From Pseudacidovorax intermedius (GTDB lineage: Bacteria > Pseudomonadota > Gammaproteobacteria > Burkholderiales > Burkholderiaceae_C), in NCBI RefSeq assembly GCF_001476815.1, contig NZ_LDSL01000180.1:1-34554 (forward strand): DNA of 34,554 bases, read 5' to 3'. A model generated the notes under the pieces. That model was not told the origin of the DNA, made no database searches, and worked only from the letters and a program-made list of their open reading frames with translations. Shown piece after piece: positions 18,650 through 28,060 of this stretch. A program made the translations under genes and the position numbers. The stretch's first letter is position 1; each line of letters starts with the position of its first letter.

Positions 18650-19636
18650 ATGAGCAAAAAGCCCGTTCGCGTCGCCGTCACCGGCGCCGCCGGCCAAATC
18701 GGTTACGCCCTCCTGTTCCGCATCGCTTCGGGCGAGATGCTTGGCAAGGACCAGCCGGTCATCCTGCAACTGCTGGAAATCCCGGACGAGAAGGCCCAGA
18801 AGGCGCTCAAGGGCGTGATCATGGAGCTGGAAGACTGCGCCTTCCCGCTGCTGGCCGGCGTGATCCCGACCGGTGATCCGGAAGTCGCCTTCAAGGATGC
18901 CGACTACGCCCTGCTGGTCGGTGCCCGCCCCCGCGGCCCCGGCATGGAGCGCGCCGACCTGCTGGCCGCCAATGCCCAGATCTTCACCGCCCAGGGCAAG
19001 GCCCTGGACAAGGTCGCCAGCCGCGACGTCAAGGTGCTGGTGGTCGGCAACCCCGCCAACACCAACGCCTACATCGCCATGAAGAGCGCGCCCAGCCTGC
19101 CGCGCGAGAACTTCACCGCCATGCTGCGCCTGGACCACAACCGCGCCGCCAGCCAGATCGCCGCCAAGACCGGTGGCCAGGTCGGCGAGATCGAGAAGCT
19201 GACCGTGTGGGGCAACCATTCGCCCACCATGTACGCCGACTACCGCTTCGCGACCATCGGCGGCAAGTCGGTCAAGGACGCCATCAACGACCAGGTCTGG
19301 AACGCCGACGTGTTCCTGCCCACAGTGGGCAAGCGCGGCGCCGCCATCATCGATGCGCGCGGTCTGTCCTCGGCTGCCTCGGCCGCCAACGCCGCCATCG
19401 ACCACATGCGCGACTGGGCCCTGGGCTCGCAGGGCAAGTGGGTCACCATGGGCGTGCCCTCCAACGGCGAATACGGCATTCCCAAGGACGTGATCTTCGG
19501 CTTCCCGGTGACCACCGAGAACGGCAAGTACAAGATCGTCGAAGGCCTGGAGATCGACGCCTTCTCGCAGGAACGCATCAACAAGACCCTGGCCGAGCTG
19601 CAGGGCGAGCAGGACGGCGTCAAGCACCTGCTCTGA
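18650..19636 (+). CDS. mdh: Malate dehydrogenase (NAD)
   Basis: Oxidises malate to oxaloacetate with NAD. It is 328 aa, of the type with the extended [18 protein letters not shown] Rossmann motif found in many Gram-negatives. The substrate-binding Arg residues lie in [11 protein letters not shown] (about 91-101). The catalytic Asp-His pair is D162 (MLRLDHNRA) and H190 ([10 protein letters not shown]). The start is fixed by GGAG 9 bases before ATG; the upstream in-frame extension is not MDH-like. It is divergent from the GntR gene and ends in its own terminator. Confidence 0.98.
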   Translation: MSKKPVRVAVTGAAGQIGYALLFRIASGEMLGKDQPVILQLLEIPDEKAQKALKGVIMELEDCAFPLLAGVIPTGDPEVAFKDADYALLVGARPRGPGMERADLLAANAQIFTAQGKALDKVASRDVKVLVVGNPANTNAYIAMKSAPSLPRENFTAMLRLDHNRAASQIAAKTGGQVGEIEKLTVWGNHSPTMYADYRFATIGGKSVKDAINDQVWNADVFLPTVGKRGAAIIDARGLSSAASAANAAIDHMRDWALGSQGKWVTMGVPSNGEYGIPKDVIFGFPVTTENGKYKIVEGLEIDAFSQERINKTLAELQGEQDGVKHLL

Positions 19637-19702
19637 GGCGACAGGCCCGTGCGCTGGCGCCCTGCGGCGCGGCGCACGCCGCAGCCGGGTGCGCCGCCTC
19701 GC

Positions 19703-19742
19703 GCGCCCCGCTGCAGGACGGCCGGGAACGCGGGGCGCTTTT
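19703..19742 (+). terminator. Terminator of mdh
   Basis: Perfect 9-bp GC stem (19703-19711 with 19730-19738), 18-base loop, followed by TTTT. It lies 66 bases after the mdh stop and 21 bases before tam. Confidence 0.7.
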
Positions 19743-19763
19743 GCGACTCTTGTCTGAGACACC

Positions 19764-20540
19764 ATGGATTGGGATCCCGCGCTCTACCGCCGTTATGAAG
19801 ACGAGCGGACCCGCCCTGCGGCCGAACTGCTGGCCCGGGTGCCGCTGGCATCGGCCCGGCGTGTGGTCGACCTGGGCTGCGGCCCGGGCAACTCCACCGA
19901 ACTGCTGGCGCGGCGTTTCCCCGAGGCGCAGGTGCTGGGCGTCGACAACGCCGAGCCCATGCTGGCCGATGCGCGCAAGCGCCTGCCCGAGGCCCGCTTC
20001 GAACTGGGCGACATCGCCCGCTGGCAGCCCGCCGGCGAGGCCCCCGACCTGATCTACGCCAACGCCGCCCTGCAATGGGTGCCGGGCCACGAGCAGCTGC
20101 TGCCGCGGCTCTTCGGCCTGCTGGCACCGGGCGGCGTGCTGGCCGTCCAGATGCCGGACAACCGGCAGGAACCCACCCATCGCCTGATGCGCGAGCTGGC
20201 ATCGCAGGCGCCGTGGGCGTCCCACATCGGCGATGCCGACCGGGTGCGCACCGAGCTGCTCGCCATCGGCGGCTATTACGACCTGCTGGCGCCCGAAGCG
20301 GCGGACGTGGACGTGTGGCACACCATCTACCAGCACCGCATGGCCTCGGCCGCCGCCATCGTCGAATGGGTGAGCGGCACCGGCCTGCGGCCCTTCCTCG
20401 ATCCGCTGCCGACCGAGTTGCGTGCCAGCTACCTCCAGGCCTACGCGCAGGGCGTGGAATCGGCGTATCCCGCGCGCAGCGATGGCCGGCGGCTGCTGGC
20501 CTTCCCGCGCATGTTCATCGTGGCCCGCCGTCCCGCATGA
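19764..20540 (+). CDS. tam: Trans-aconitate 2-methyltransferase
   Basis: S-adenosylmethionine-dependent methyltransferase, 258 aa. The SAM motif [12 protein letters not shown] lies at about 34-45, and [17 protein letters not shown] plus [17 protein letters not shown] match the Tam family. In E. coli, Tam methylates trans-aconitate, a spontaneous isomer of cis-aconitate that inhibits aconitase. The gene is followed, with a 4-base ATGA overlap, by the CitE-like gene, and acnB lies 1.9 kb downstream in the same direction. This supports a link to aconitase chemistry. Confidence 0.9.
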   Translation: MDWDPALYRRYEDERTRPAAELLARVPLASARRVVDLGCGPGNSTELLARRFPEAQVLGVDNAEPMLADARKRLPEARFELGDIARWQPAGEAPDLIYANAALQWVPGHEQLLPRLFGLLAPGGVLAVQMPDNRQEPTHRLMRELASQAPWASHIGDADRVRTELLAIGGYYDLLAPEAADVDVWHTIYQHRMASAAAIVEWVSGTGLRPFLDPLPTELRASYLQAYAQGVESAYPARSDGRRLLAFPRMFIVARRPA

Positions 20541-21592
20541 AGTCTTCTTCCGCCACCGAAACGCGCGACACGGCTTTGCCCGCAGCCGCCGGATCGGCCC
20601 ATCCCGCCCAGGTGCTGCTCGGCGCCCAGGCCGGCGCCGTGGTGCTGCCGGTGTGCGACCACTACAGCGGCGTCGAGGCGCGCATGCGCAAGAGCCTCGC
20701 CCTGCAGGCCGAGATGGCCGCCGAATTCGGCGCCTGCGTGTTCGACGTCACCCTCGACTGCGAGGACGGCGCGCCGGTGGGCGGTGAGGCCGAGCATGCG
20801 CAGCTGGTGGTCGAGCTGGCGCGCGGCGCCGCGGCCGGCCTGCGCGTCGGCGCGCGGGTCCATCCGGTGGACCATCCCGCCTTCGAGGCCGACGTCGCCA
20901 CCATCGTCGGCGGCGCGGGCGACCGGCTCGCCTACCTCATGGTGCCCAAGGTCGAGACGGCCGCCGACGTGGCCCGCGCCGCCGCCGCCCTGGACGCCGC
21001 CGGCGCCTCGGCGCTGCCGCTGCACGTGCTGATCGAGTCGCCCCTGGCCGTGCACCATGCCTTCGACATCGCCGCCCATCCGCGCGTGCAGTCGCTCAGC
21101 TTCGGGCTGATGGACTTCGTGTCGGCCCATGCCGGCGCCATTCCCGCCGACGGCATGGGGGCGCAGGGCCAGTTCTCCCATCCGCTGGTGGTGCGTGCCA
21201 AGCTGGCCATCGCCAGTGCCGCGCATGCCCACGGCAAGGTGCCCTCGCACTGCGTGGTGACCGAATTCGGCGACACCGAAGCCATGCGCCAGGCGGCCCG
21301 CCGCGCCGCCCGCGAATTCGGCTACACGCGCATGTGGAGCATCCACCCCAACCAGATCCGCCCCATCCTCGAGGCCTTCGCGCCGGACGAGGCGCAGATT
21401 CAAACCGCGACACAAATCGTTGCTTCGGCACAGGATGCCGACTGGGCGCCCATCAGCTTTGATGGCACATTGCACGACCGCGCGAGCTACCGCCACTTCT
21501 GGCAGGTGCTGATGCGCGCACATGCCACCGGGCGCGCACTGCCGCCCCGGGCCGCCGCCTGGTTCACTGCCGGCGACGCGGCCACCACCTGA
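20537..21592 (+). CDS. HpcH/HpaI aldolase / CitE-like C-C lyase
   Basis: 351-aa TIM-barrel protein of the CitE/malyl-CoA lyase superfamily. Conserved features are the CoA or substrate Arg in GARVHPVDHP (R107), DCEDG at 74-78, K138 in VPKVET, the metal ligands E167 (VLIESPLA) and D193 (LSFGLMDF), and the C-terminal MWSIHPNQI block. No CitD or CitF partner genes are nearby, so citrate lyase itself is not supported. A stand-alone lyase for malyl-, methylmalyl- or citramalyl-CoA is more likely; the substrate cannot be read from sequence. The ATG overlaps the tam stop by 4 bases, so the two proteins are co-expressed. The N-terminal 20 residues are low-complexity. Confidence 0.85.
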   Translation: MKSSSATETRDTALPAAAGSAHPAQVLLGAQAGAVVLPVCDHYSGVEARMRKSLALQAEMAAEFGACVFDVTLDCEDGAPVGGEAEHAQLVVELARGAAAGLRVGARVHPVDHPAFEADVATIVGGAGDRLAYLMVPKVETAADVARAAAALDAAGASALPLHVLIESPLAVHHAFDIAAHPRVQSLSFGLMDFVSAHAGAIPADGMGAQGQFSHPLVVRAKLAIASAAHAHGKVPSHCVVTEFGDTEAMRQAARRAAREFGYTRMWSIHPNQIRPILEAFAPDEAQIQTATQIVASAQDADWAPISFDGTLHDRASYRHFWQVLMRAHATGRALPPRAAAWFTAGDAATT

Positions 21593-21626
21593 CCTCCGCT
21601 CCATCCAAGGAAGGATTTCCCACACC

Positions 21627-22253
21627 ATGACCAAGACCCTCGCGCTCATCGCCGCTGCCGCCCTGACGCTGCCCCTGTCCGCGCTGGCCCAGAGCAGTGC
21701 CGCCACCGACGCCAAGCCGGCGGCCAAAAGCACGCAGAAGGCCGCATCCTCCAGCAAGTCGACGGCCAAGTCCACCAAGGCTGCGTCCAAGGACAAGGTC
21801 GTGCCCGTCAAGGGCAAGCAGCACCTGAAGGCCAGCGCCGTCAAGGCCGTCGAAGAGACCACGCCGGTCGCGGACGACCCGAGCATCGTGCTCAACGACG
21901 CCGACATCGCCGTCGCCCAGCGCGTCTACACCGGCAAGATCCAGTGCGAACTGGGCGCCGACGTGACGGTGACGGCCGACGAGGCCAAGCCCGGCTTCTT
22001 CACCGTGAGCACCAAGGGCGCGCGCTACCGCATGCACCCGGTCGAAAGCCGTACCGGCGCCATCCGCCTCGAAGACAGCCGCGCCGGCGCCATGTGGCTG
22101 CAGCTGGGCAACAAGTCCATGCTCATGAACCAGAAGCAGGGCGTGCGGATGGCCGACGAGTGCCAGGCGGCGCCCCAGGTGGCTTTCGCTGAAGAGATGA
22201 AGAAGAACCCGCCCAAGGCGCTGTTCGACGGCGCCGACGCGCCCAAGAAGTAA
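21627..22253 (+). CDS. Unknown secreted protein with Lys/Ser/Ala-rich linker
   Basis: 208 aa, function not recognised. A Sec signal peptide (MTKTLALIAAAALTLPLSALAQ) has probable cleavage after ALA. Residues about 22-75 are a Lys/Ser/Ala/Thr-rich disordered stretch, with repeated KST/KAAS units. A folded part of about 120 residues follows, with a Cys pair (C108 in IQCELGADV and C180 in ADECQ) that could form a disulfide in the periplasm. The strand-rich pattern YRMHPVESRTGAIRLEDSRAGAMWLQLGNKSMLMNQK faintly recalls periplasmic lysozyme-inhibitor folds, but I cannot establish that. The start is set by AAGGAAGGA upstream. It lies in line between the CitE-like gene and acnB. Confidence 0.85.
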   Translation: MTKTLALIAAAALTLPLSALAQSSAATDAKPAAKSTQKAASSSKSTAKSTKAASKDKVVPVKGKQHLKASAVKAVEETTPVADDPSIVLNDADIAVAQRVYTGKIQCELGADVTVTADEAKPGFFTVSTKGARYRMHPVESRTGAIRLEDSRAGAMWLQLGNKSMLMNQKQGVRMADECQAAPQVAFAEEMKKNPPKALFDGADAPKK

Positions 22254-22340
22254 ACCGAACAGCGGGCGGCGGCGCCCGCGGCCTCGGCGGCGCGGCTCTT
22301 GCGAGCGCGCCGGTTGCGGCTGCGTGGCTGCCGCCCACGA

Positions 22341-22359
22341 CGGGCCCGGGGAGGGCCCG
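22341..22359 (+). other. Hairpin in the gap before acnB
   Basis: Perfect 7-bp GC stem (22341-22347 with 22353-22359) with a 5-base loop and no U tract. The 168-bp gap is otherwise GC-rich with no convincing promoter. The acnB Shine-Dalgarno GGAGAAAAGAAAG lies at its end. Confidence 0.35.
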
Positions 22360-22421
22360 GATTCCCGCGGCGGCCGGCCCGCATGAATGGATGCCGCCCA
22401 TGATTCCTGGAGAAAAGAAAG

Positions 22422-25013
22422 ATGTTGCAAGCCTACGTTGACCATGTCGCCGAGCGCGCCGCGCTGGGCATCCCCCCGCTTCCCCTGTCGGCCAAGCAGA
22501 CCGGCGAAGTCATCGAACTGCTGAAGTCGGCCAATGCCAAGGACGGCGAGTTCCTGCTGAACCTGCTGACCCACCGCGTGCCCGCCGGCGTGGACGACGC
22601 GGCCAAGGTCAAGGCCAGCTACCTCGCGGCCATTGCCCACGGCACGGAGACGAACGCCCTCATCAGCCGCGCGCACGCCACCGAGCTGCTGGGCACCATG
22701 CTGGGCGGCTACAACATCGGCCCGCTGATCGACCTGCTCAAGGACGCCGAGGTCGGCGCCGTGGCGGCCGAGGGCCTCAAGAAGACGCTGCTGATGTTCG
22801 ACCAGTTCCACGACGTCAAGGAACTGGCCGACGGCGGCAATGCCAACGCCAAGGCCGTGCTGCAGAGCTGGGCCGATGCCGAATGGTTCACCAGCCGTCC
22901 GGAAGTCCCGCAGAGCATCACCTTCACCGTGTTCAAGGTGCCCGGCGAGACCAACACCGACGACCTGTCGCCCGCGCCCGACGCGACGACGCGTCCCGAC
23001 ATCCCGATGCACGCCCTGGCGATGCTCAAGAACAAGCGCGACGGGGCCGCCTTCGTGCCCGAGGAAGACGGCAAGCGCGGCCCGGTCAAGTTCATCCAGG
23101 ACCTGGTCGCCCGCGGCATGCCGGTGGCCTACGTCGGCGACGTGGTCGGCACCGGTTCCTCGCGCAAGTCGGCCACCAACAGCGTGCTGTGGTGGACGGG
23201 CGAGGACATCCCCTACATCCCGAACAAGAAGTTCGGCGGTATCTGCCTGGGCACGAAGATCGCGCCGATCTTCTACAACACCATGGAAGACGCCGGCTCG
23301 CTGCCGATCGAGCTGAACGTCGACCAGATGAACATGGGCGACACCGTCGAGCTGCGCCCCTACGAAGGCAAGGCCCTGAAGGACGGCCAGGTCATCGCCG
23401 AATTCCAGGTCAAGAGCGAGGTGCTGTTCGACGAAGTGCGCGCCGGCGGCCGCATTCCGCTGATCATCGGCCGCGGCCTGACGGCCAAGGCGCGCGAGGC
23501 GCTGGGCCTGCCGGCCTCCACGCTGTTCCGCCTGCCCAAGGCGCCGGTGGACACCGGCAAGGGCTTCTCCCTGGCGCAGAAGATGGTCGGCCGCGCCTGC
23601 GGCCTGCCCGAAGGCCAGGGCATCCGCCCGGGCACCTACTGCGAACCCAAGATGACCTCGGTCGGTTCCCAGGACACCACCGGCCCCATGACCCGCGACG
23701 AGCTGAAGGACCTGGCCTGCCTGGGCTTCTCGGCCGACCTGGTCATGCAGTCCTTCTGCCACACGGCCGCCTATCCCAAGAAGGTGGACGTGAAGATGCA
23801 CCACGAGCTGCCGGACTTCATCAGCACCCGCGGCGGCATCTCGCTGCGCCCGGGCGACGGCGTGATCCACAGCTGGCTCAACCGCCTGCTGACGCCCGAC
23901 ACCGTGGGCACCGGTGGCGACAGCCACACGCGCTTCCCGATCGGCATCAGCTTCCCGGCCGGCTCCGGCCTGGTGGCCTTCGCGGCCGCTACCGGCGTGA
24001 TGCCGCTGGACATGCCCGAGTCGGTGCTGGTGCGCTTCAAGGGCAAGATGCAGCCCGGCGTGACCCTGCGCGACCTGGTCAACGCCATCCCGCTGTACGC
24101 CATCAAGCAGGGCCTGCTGACGGTCGAGAAGAAGGGCAAGAAGAACATCTTCTCCGGCCGCATCCTCGAGATCGAGGGCCTGCCGGACCTGAAGGTGGAA
24201 CAGGCCTTCGAACTGTCCGACGCCAGCGCCGAACGCTCGGCCGCCGGCTGCACCGTGCACCTGAACAAGGAGCCGATCGCCGAATACATCAACAGCAACA
24301 TCACGCTGATGAAGTGGATGATCGCGGAGGGCTATGCCGACGCCCGCACGCTGCAGCGCCGCATCGCCGCGCAGGAAGCCTGGCTGAAGGACCCGCAGCT
24401 GCTCAAGGCCGATGCCGACGCCGAGTACGCCGCCGTGATCGAAATCGATCTGGCCGACATTCACGAGCCCATCGTGGCCTGCCCCAACGACCCGGACGAC
24501 GTGAAGACGCTGTCCGACGTGGCCGGCGCCAAGATCGACGAGGTGTTCATCGGCTCGTGCATGACCAACATCGGCCACTTCCGCGCGGCGTCCAAGCTGC
24601 TGGAAGGCAAGCGCGACATCCCGGTCAAGCTGTGGATCGCCCCGCCGACCAAGATGGACGCGCAGCAGCTGACCGAGGAAGGCCACTACGGCGTCTTCGG
24701 CAACGCCGGTGCCCGCACCGAGATGCCCGGCTGCTCGCTGTGCATGGGCAACCAGGCGCAGGTGCGCGAGGGCGCGACGGTGATGTCCACCAGCACCCGC
24801 AACTTCCCGAACCGCCTGGGCAAGAACACCAACGTCTACCTGGGCTCCGCGGAGCTGGCCTCCATCTGCTCCAAGCTGGGCCGCATCCCGACCAGGGACG
24901 AGTACATGGCGGACATCGGCGTCATCAACCAGAACGGCGACAAGATCTACCAGTACCTGAACTTCGACAAGATCGAGGACTACAAGGACGTGGCGGACGG
25001 CGTCACCGCCTGA
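22422..25013 (+). CDS. acnB: Bifunctional aconitate hydratase 2 / 2-methylisocitrate dehydratase
   Basis: [4Fe-4S] enzyme that interconverts citrate and isocitrate. AcnB proteins can also hydrate 2-methyl-cis-aconitate. It is 863 aa, matching the AcnB class, with the N-terminal helical (HEAT-like) domain at about 1-160, then the swivelling domain ([19 protein letters not shown]), then the catalytic domains. Cluster ligands are C713 ([10 protein letters not shown]), C771 and C774 (CSLCMGNQ). In E. coli the iron-free form binds mRNA. It is the last gene of the plus-strand run tam, CitE-like, secreted protein, acnB and is closed by a strong terminator. Confidence 0.98.
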   Translation: MLQAYVDHVAERAALGIPPLPLSAKQTGEVIELLKSANAKDGEFLLNLLTHRVPAGVDDAAKVKASYLAAIAHGTETNALISRAHATELLGTMLGGYNIGPLIDLLKDAEVGAVAAEGLKKTLLMFDQFHDVKELADGGNANAKAVLQSWADAEWFTSRPEVPQSITFTVFKVPGETNTDDLSPAPDATTRPDIPMHALAMLKNKRDGAAFVPEEDGKRGPVKFIQDLVARGMPVAYVGDVVGTGSSRKSATNSVLWWTGEDIPYIPNKKFGGICLGTKIAPIFYNTMEDAGSLPIELNVDQMNMGDTVELRPYEGKALKDGQVIAEFQVKSEVLFDEVRAGGRIPLIIGRGLTAKAREALGLPASTLFRLPKAPVDTGKGFSLAQKMVGRACGLPEGQGIRPGTYCEPKMTSVGSQDTTGPMTRDELKDLACLGFSADLVMQSFCHTAAYPKKVDVKMHHELPDFISTRGGISLRPGDGVIHSWLNRLLTPDTVGTGGDSHTRFPIGISFPAGSGLVAFAAATGVMPLDMPESVLVRFKGKMQPGVTLRDLVNAIPLYAIKQGLLTVEKKGKKNIFSGRILEIEGLPDLKVEQAFELSDASAERSAAGCTVHLNKEPIAEYINSNITLMKWMIAEGYADARTLQRRIAAQEAWLKDPQLLKADADAEYAAVIEIDLADIHEPIVACPNDPDDVKTLSDVAGAKIDEVFIGSCMTNIGHFRAASKLLEGKRDIPVKLWIAPPTKMDAQQLTEEGHYGVFGNAGARTEMPGCSLCMGNQAQVREGATVMSTSTRNFPNRLGKNTNVYLGSAELASICSKLGRIPTRDEYMADIGVINQNGDKIYQYLNFDKIEDYKDVADGVTA

Positions 25014-25061
25014 CGCGCCGCGAATGCGCCGGGCCACTGGTCCGGTGCGTCGTCGCACACG

Positions 25062-25091
25062 ATGCCCCGCTTCGGCGGGGCATTTTTTTTT
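25062..25091 (+). terminator. Terminator of acnB
   Basis: Perfect 9-bp stem (25062-25070 with 25075-25083) around a TTCG loop, followed by an uninterrupted run of T. It sits between the convergent acnB and LysR genes. Confidence 0.93.
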
Positions 25092-25108
25092 GGCGCTGCG
25101 CCAAGCGC

Positions 25109-26038
25109 TCAGGGTAGTGCGTCCGGCAGTGGCCTGCCCTCGTCCGATGCGGCGGCCAGCTCTGCCGCCACCGCGAGGAACGCCTGCACGGCGCCGCGCT
25201 TGCGCTGGCTGTGCAGGCAGACCACCGCATCGGTGCTGCAGGCCGGCAACTCGGCGACCGGGATGCCGACCAGCCGCTCGTCGCGGTGGATCTCCTGCTC
25301 CAGCACGAAGCCGATGCCCAGGCCGAGCTTCACCGCCTCCAGCACGGCTTCACGGCTGCCGACCTCGAAGGCGGTCGCCAACTGCACGCCCGCCGCCGCG
25401 AGGGCCTCGTCGGCCAGCCGCTGCGTGTTGGAGCCGGCTTCCCGGCGCACCAGCCGGCTGCCGGCCAGCTCCGCCAGCGCGAGTTGCGTCCGGCCGGCCA
25501 GCGGGTGATCGCGCGGCAGCACGGCCAGCATGGCCTGGGCGCCCAGCGGCGTGCTGTGCACCCGCGCATGCGGGCCGGTGTTGCCGAGGATGGCCAGGTC
25601 CACGCGCTGATCGAACAGCGCGTCCCAGCCGCTGCGCTGGCTGCCGAAGGCCACCGACAGGTCGATGCCCGGGTAGCGCGCATGGAAGGTCGACACCAGC
25701 CGCATGGCCACGCGCGGGCTGTCGCCGAACAGCCGCAGGCTGCCCTGGCCGAGTCGGCTGGCGGTGGCGACGAATTCCTCCACCTGCTCCTCCACGGCGA
25801 ACAGCTGGCGGCTGAGTTCGAACAGCTGCTCGCCCGCCGGCGTGAGGCTCAGGCCGCGGCCGCCGGGGGAACGGTTGAGCAGCGACTGGCGGCAGGCGGC
25901 TTCCAGATTGCGCACCTGCATGGTCACGGCGGGCTGGGTCAGGCCGAGGCGCGCGGCGGCCTGGGTGAAGCTGCCGTGGCGCGCCACGGCGTCGAAGGCG
26001 CGCAACTGGAAGTAGCGGGTGCCGATGGCGCGAGTCAT
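25109..26038 (-). CDS. LysR-type regulator divergent from the aminotransferase gene
   Basis: LysR-family regulator, 309 aa from the ATG at 26038 (a TTG one codon earlier is ignored). The helix-turn-helix is at about 10-65 (YFQLRAFDAVARHGSFTQAAARLGLTQPAVTMQVRNLE). An effector-binding domain follows (SLRLFGDSPRVAMRLVSTFHARYPGIDLSVAFG). It is divergent from the class III aminotransferase with a 93-bp gap containing two near-identical dyads, so it probably controls that gene and itself. The ligand is unknown; an amine or amino acid used by the transaminase is the natural guess. Confidence 0.92.
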   Translation of the reverse strand: MTRAIGTRYFQLRAFDAVARHGSFTQAAARLGLTQPAVTMQVRNLEAACRQSLLNRSPGGRGLSLTPAGEQLFELSRQLFAVEEQVEEFVATASRLGQGSLRLFGDSPRVAMRLVSTFHARYPGIDLSVAFGSQRSGWDALFDQRVDLAILGNTGPHARVHSTPLGAQAMLAVLPRDHPLAGRTQLALAELAGSRLVRREAGSNTQRLADEALAAAGVQLATAFEVGSREAVLEAVKLGLGIGFVLEQEIHRDERLVGIPVAELPACSTDAVVCLHSQRKRGAVQAFLAVAAELAAASDEGRPLPDALP

Positions 26039-26078
26039 CAATCTGATTGAGAAATAAATGTCCTGGGATCAATTTGAT
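26037..26078. promoter_or_regulatory. Paired LysR-type operator sites
   Basis: ATCAATCTGAT (26037-26047) and ATCAATTTGAT (26068-26078) differ by one base, lie 31 bp apart (about three helical turns) and are themselves palindromic (ATCAA-T-TTGAT is perfect). The first overlaps the LysR start codon, which suggests autorepression. The second lies about 54 bp before the aminotransferase start. The surrounding DNA is AT-rich compared with the rest of the window. Confidence 0.65.
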
Positions 26079-26131
26079 TATGAGCGCGCTGGCCCGGACA
26101 CTGGCGTCGCTGTCCACTGCCTGCCGCACCC

Positions 26132-27469
26132 ATGTCCCACGTTCTCACTGCGCCGTCCGTCGCGCCCACCGGCGGGCCCGCGCTGCCTCAGGCCGCCACG
26201 CCCACCATCGGAGCCCGCGCGCTGGCTGCTTTTCCTGCGGGGATCGCCAACGGCGAATACGGCTTGCCGCCCGAAGCGCTGGTCGCCATCGCCCGCGGCG
26301 AGGGCGCCCGGTTGTGGGACACCGAAGGCCGCGAATACATCGACTTCTCCATGGGCTGGGGCTCGGTGCTGGTCGGCCATGCGAATCCCGTGGTCGCGGA
26401 GGCGGTGCGCCTGCAGACGCGCCGCGGCGCCAACTTCGCCTACCTCAACGAGCCGGTGCTGGCCCTGGCTGAGGAAATCCAGCGCATCAGTCCCGCCGCC
26501 GAGCGCCTGCGCTTCTGCGCCTCGGGCACCGAAGCGACCATGTACTGCCAGCGCGTGGCGCGCGCCTTCATGGGCCGGCCCAAGATCCTGAAGTTCGAAG
26601 GCGCCTACCACGGTGCCAACGAGGCGGGCGTGACCAGCCTGTTCCCGAGCCGCAACCTGCCCTTCCCGCAACCGGAGCACACCAGCGCCGGCACGCCCTG
26701 GGTCGATGCCGAACTGCTGGTGGCACCCTACAACGACCTGGCGACCACCCGCGCCATCGTGATGGCGCACCGCGATGAACTGGCCGGCATCATCATGGAG
26801 CCCTTCCAGCGCTGCACACCGCCGGAACCCGGCTTCCTGGAGGGCGTGCGCGCGCTGTGCGACGAGGCGGGCATCCTGCTCATCTTCGACGAGGTGGTGA
26901 CCGGCTTCCGGCTGGCCTACGGCGGCGCGCAGGCGTATTACGGCGTCACGCCCGACCTGGTCGCCTACGGCAAGGCGCTGGGCGGCGGCTATCCCATCGG
27001 CGCCTTCGGTGGCCGCGCGGAGGTGATGGAACTGGTCAGCGAGCACCACATCGGCCATCCGCATTACGTGTGGATGGCCTCGACGCTGGGCGGCAATCCG
27101 GTGTCGGCCACGGCGGCCAATGCCGCGCTGGCGGTGCTGCGCCAGCCGGGCACCTACGAGCACCTGCACACGCTGGGCGAAACCTTCCGCCAAGGCCTGC
27201 GGCAAGTGCTGGCCCGCCGCCGGATCACCGGCCGCGTCATCGGCGACGGGCCGCTGGCGCAGATCGTGTTCACCGGCCAGAAGGTCAACGACTACCGCTC
27301 GACGGCCACGGGAGACAAGGTGAAGGCCCGGCGCATGATGCTGGGCCTGTTCGAGCGCGGCGTGTTCATCAACCCGATGGGCACCAAGCTGTACCTGTCG
27401 GTCGCTCACGACCGGGCCATCTGCGCCGAGTTCTGCGACCGGCTGGACGGGGTGCTCGCCTCGCTCTGA
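26132..27469 (+). CDS. Class III PLP aminotransferase, glutamate-1-semialdehyde mutase-like
   Basis: 445-aa PLP fold type I enzyme. Features are the GTEATM PLP-phosphate motif, FEGAYHGANEAG, the PLP-Asp in LLIFDEVVTGFRLAYGG and the PLP lysine K281 in YGKALGGGYPIGAFGG. It resembles glutamate-1-semialdehyde 2,1-aminomutase, but the genomic setting (LysR partner, no haem genes) points to a catabolic or biosynthetic transaminase of unknown substrate rather than HemL. About 40 N-terminal residues are extra and low-complexity. No Shine-Dalgarno sequence is visible before the ATG. A later Met cannot be excluded. Confidence 0.85.
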   Translation: MSHVLTAPSVAPTGGPALPQAATPTIGARALAAFPAGIANGEYGLPPEALVAIARGEGARLWDTEGREYIDFSMGWGSVLVGHANPVVAEAVRLQTRRGANFAYLNEPVLALAEEIQRISPAAERLRFCASGTEATMYCQRVARAFMGRPKILKFEGAYHGANEAGVTSLFPSRNLPFPQPEHTSAGTPWVDAELLVAPYNDLATTRAIVMAHRDELAGIIMEPFQRCTPPEPGFLEGVRALCDEAGILLIFDEVVTGFRLAYGGAQAYYGVTPDLVAYGKALGGGYPIGAFGGRAEVMELVSEHHIGHPHYVWMASTLGGNPVSATAANAALAVLRQPGTYEHLHTLGETFRQGLRQVLARRRITGRVIGDGPLAQIVFTGQKVNDYRSTATGDKVKARRMMLGLFERGVFINPMGTKLYLSVAHDRAICAEFCDRLDGVLASL

Positions 27470-27486
27470 GCGAGGGGCAGAAACGG

Positions 27487-27515
27487 CGAAGGCGGTGCAC
27501 GCGGCACCGCCTTCG
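27487..27515. terminator. Bidirectional terminator between the aminotransferase and stress-protein genes
   Basis: Perfect 12-bp stem (27487-27498 with 27504-27515) with a 5-base loop, in the gap between two convergent genes. The U tracts are poor on both sides (TTCATC on plus). Confidence 0.65.
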
Positions 27516-27562
27516 TTCATCGGCCCGACGCCGCTCCAGGCAGGGCCGGCGTCAGCGACCGT

Positions 27563-28060
27563 TCAGAGGTCGAGCTTCTTGTGCTCGCCCATCGACGGCG
27601 GCGCCTTGCCACCCATCGCCGCACGGGCGATCTTGAGCAGTTGGGTGACCTTGCTCTCGGTCACGTCCCAGTACTCGGCCGACTCGATGCCCACGGCCAG
27701 CAGCCCCAGGTTGGGGTCGTCCACGCCCTTGGGGAACCAGGCCTCGGCCACCTTGTTGAACAACTCGCGCTTCTTGGCTTCGTCGCTGGAAAGCACCGCA
27801 CGGCCGGCGACCGACACGTAGCTGTCGTCGTCGGGATTGGCATAGGCCACGTTGACGACCGGATCGCTGGCCACGTGGCGGGCGATCTCGCCATCGAGCG
27901 GGATGAAGAAGTACAGCGTGGCGTTTTCGTCGACCGACCGGTTCTGCGTGGTCAGTGGATGGCTGTGCAGCAGGCCGTCGCCGTGGCGATGCGTGAGCAT
28001 GCCGAAGCGCGTGTCCTTGATCAGCTCCCAGAGCTTGGCGTGGTCGTCGGTGTGTGTCAT
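27563..28060 (-). CDS. General stress protein 26-like, pyridoxamine 5'-phosphate oxidase fold
   Basis: 165-aa protein of the flavin-binding split-barrel (PNPOx-like) superfamily, close to general stress protein GS26 types. Recognisable parts are the first strand pair ([25 protein letters not shown]), [42 protein letters not shown], and the C-terminal [15 protein letters not shown]. Such proteins bind FMN, FAD or F420. A true PdxH is unlikely at this length. The gene is single, convergent with the aminotransferase and divergent from acnA. Confidence 0.88.
   Translation of the reverse strand: MTHTDDHAKLWELIKDTRFGMLTHRHGDGLLHSHPLTTQNRSVDENATLYFFIPLDGEIARHVASDPVVNVAYANPDDDSYVSVAGRAVLSSDEAKKRELFNKVAEAWFPKGVDDPNLGLLAVGIESAEYWDVTESKVTQLLKIARAAMGGKAPPSMGEHKKLDL

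Noticed and set aside
20537-21592. Citrate lyase beta subunit CitE
   Set aside because: No citD, citF, citC or citG genes nearby; stand-alone CitE-like lyases normally act on other CoA esters.
21564-25058. 1164-codon minus-strand open frame opposite acnB
   Set aside because: Same reason: it is a shadow of acnB codon usage, with His/Val/Gly-rich composition and no family match.
26132-27469. HemL, glutamate-1-semialdehyde aminomutase of haem synthesis
   Set aside because: The fold and several motifs match the GSA-like class, but the LysR partner with operator dyads and the lack of haem genes argue for a different substrate. Not fully excluded.
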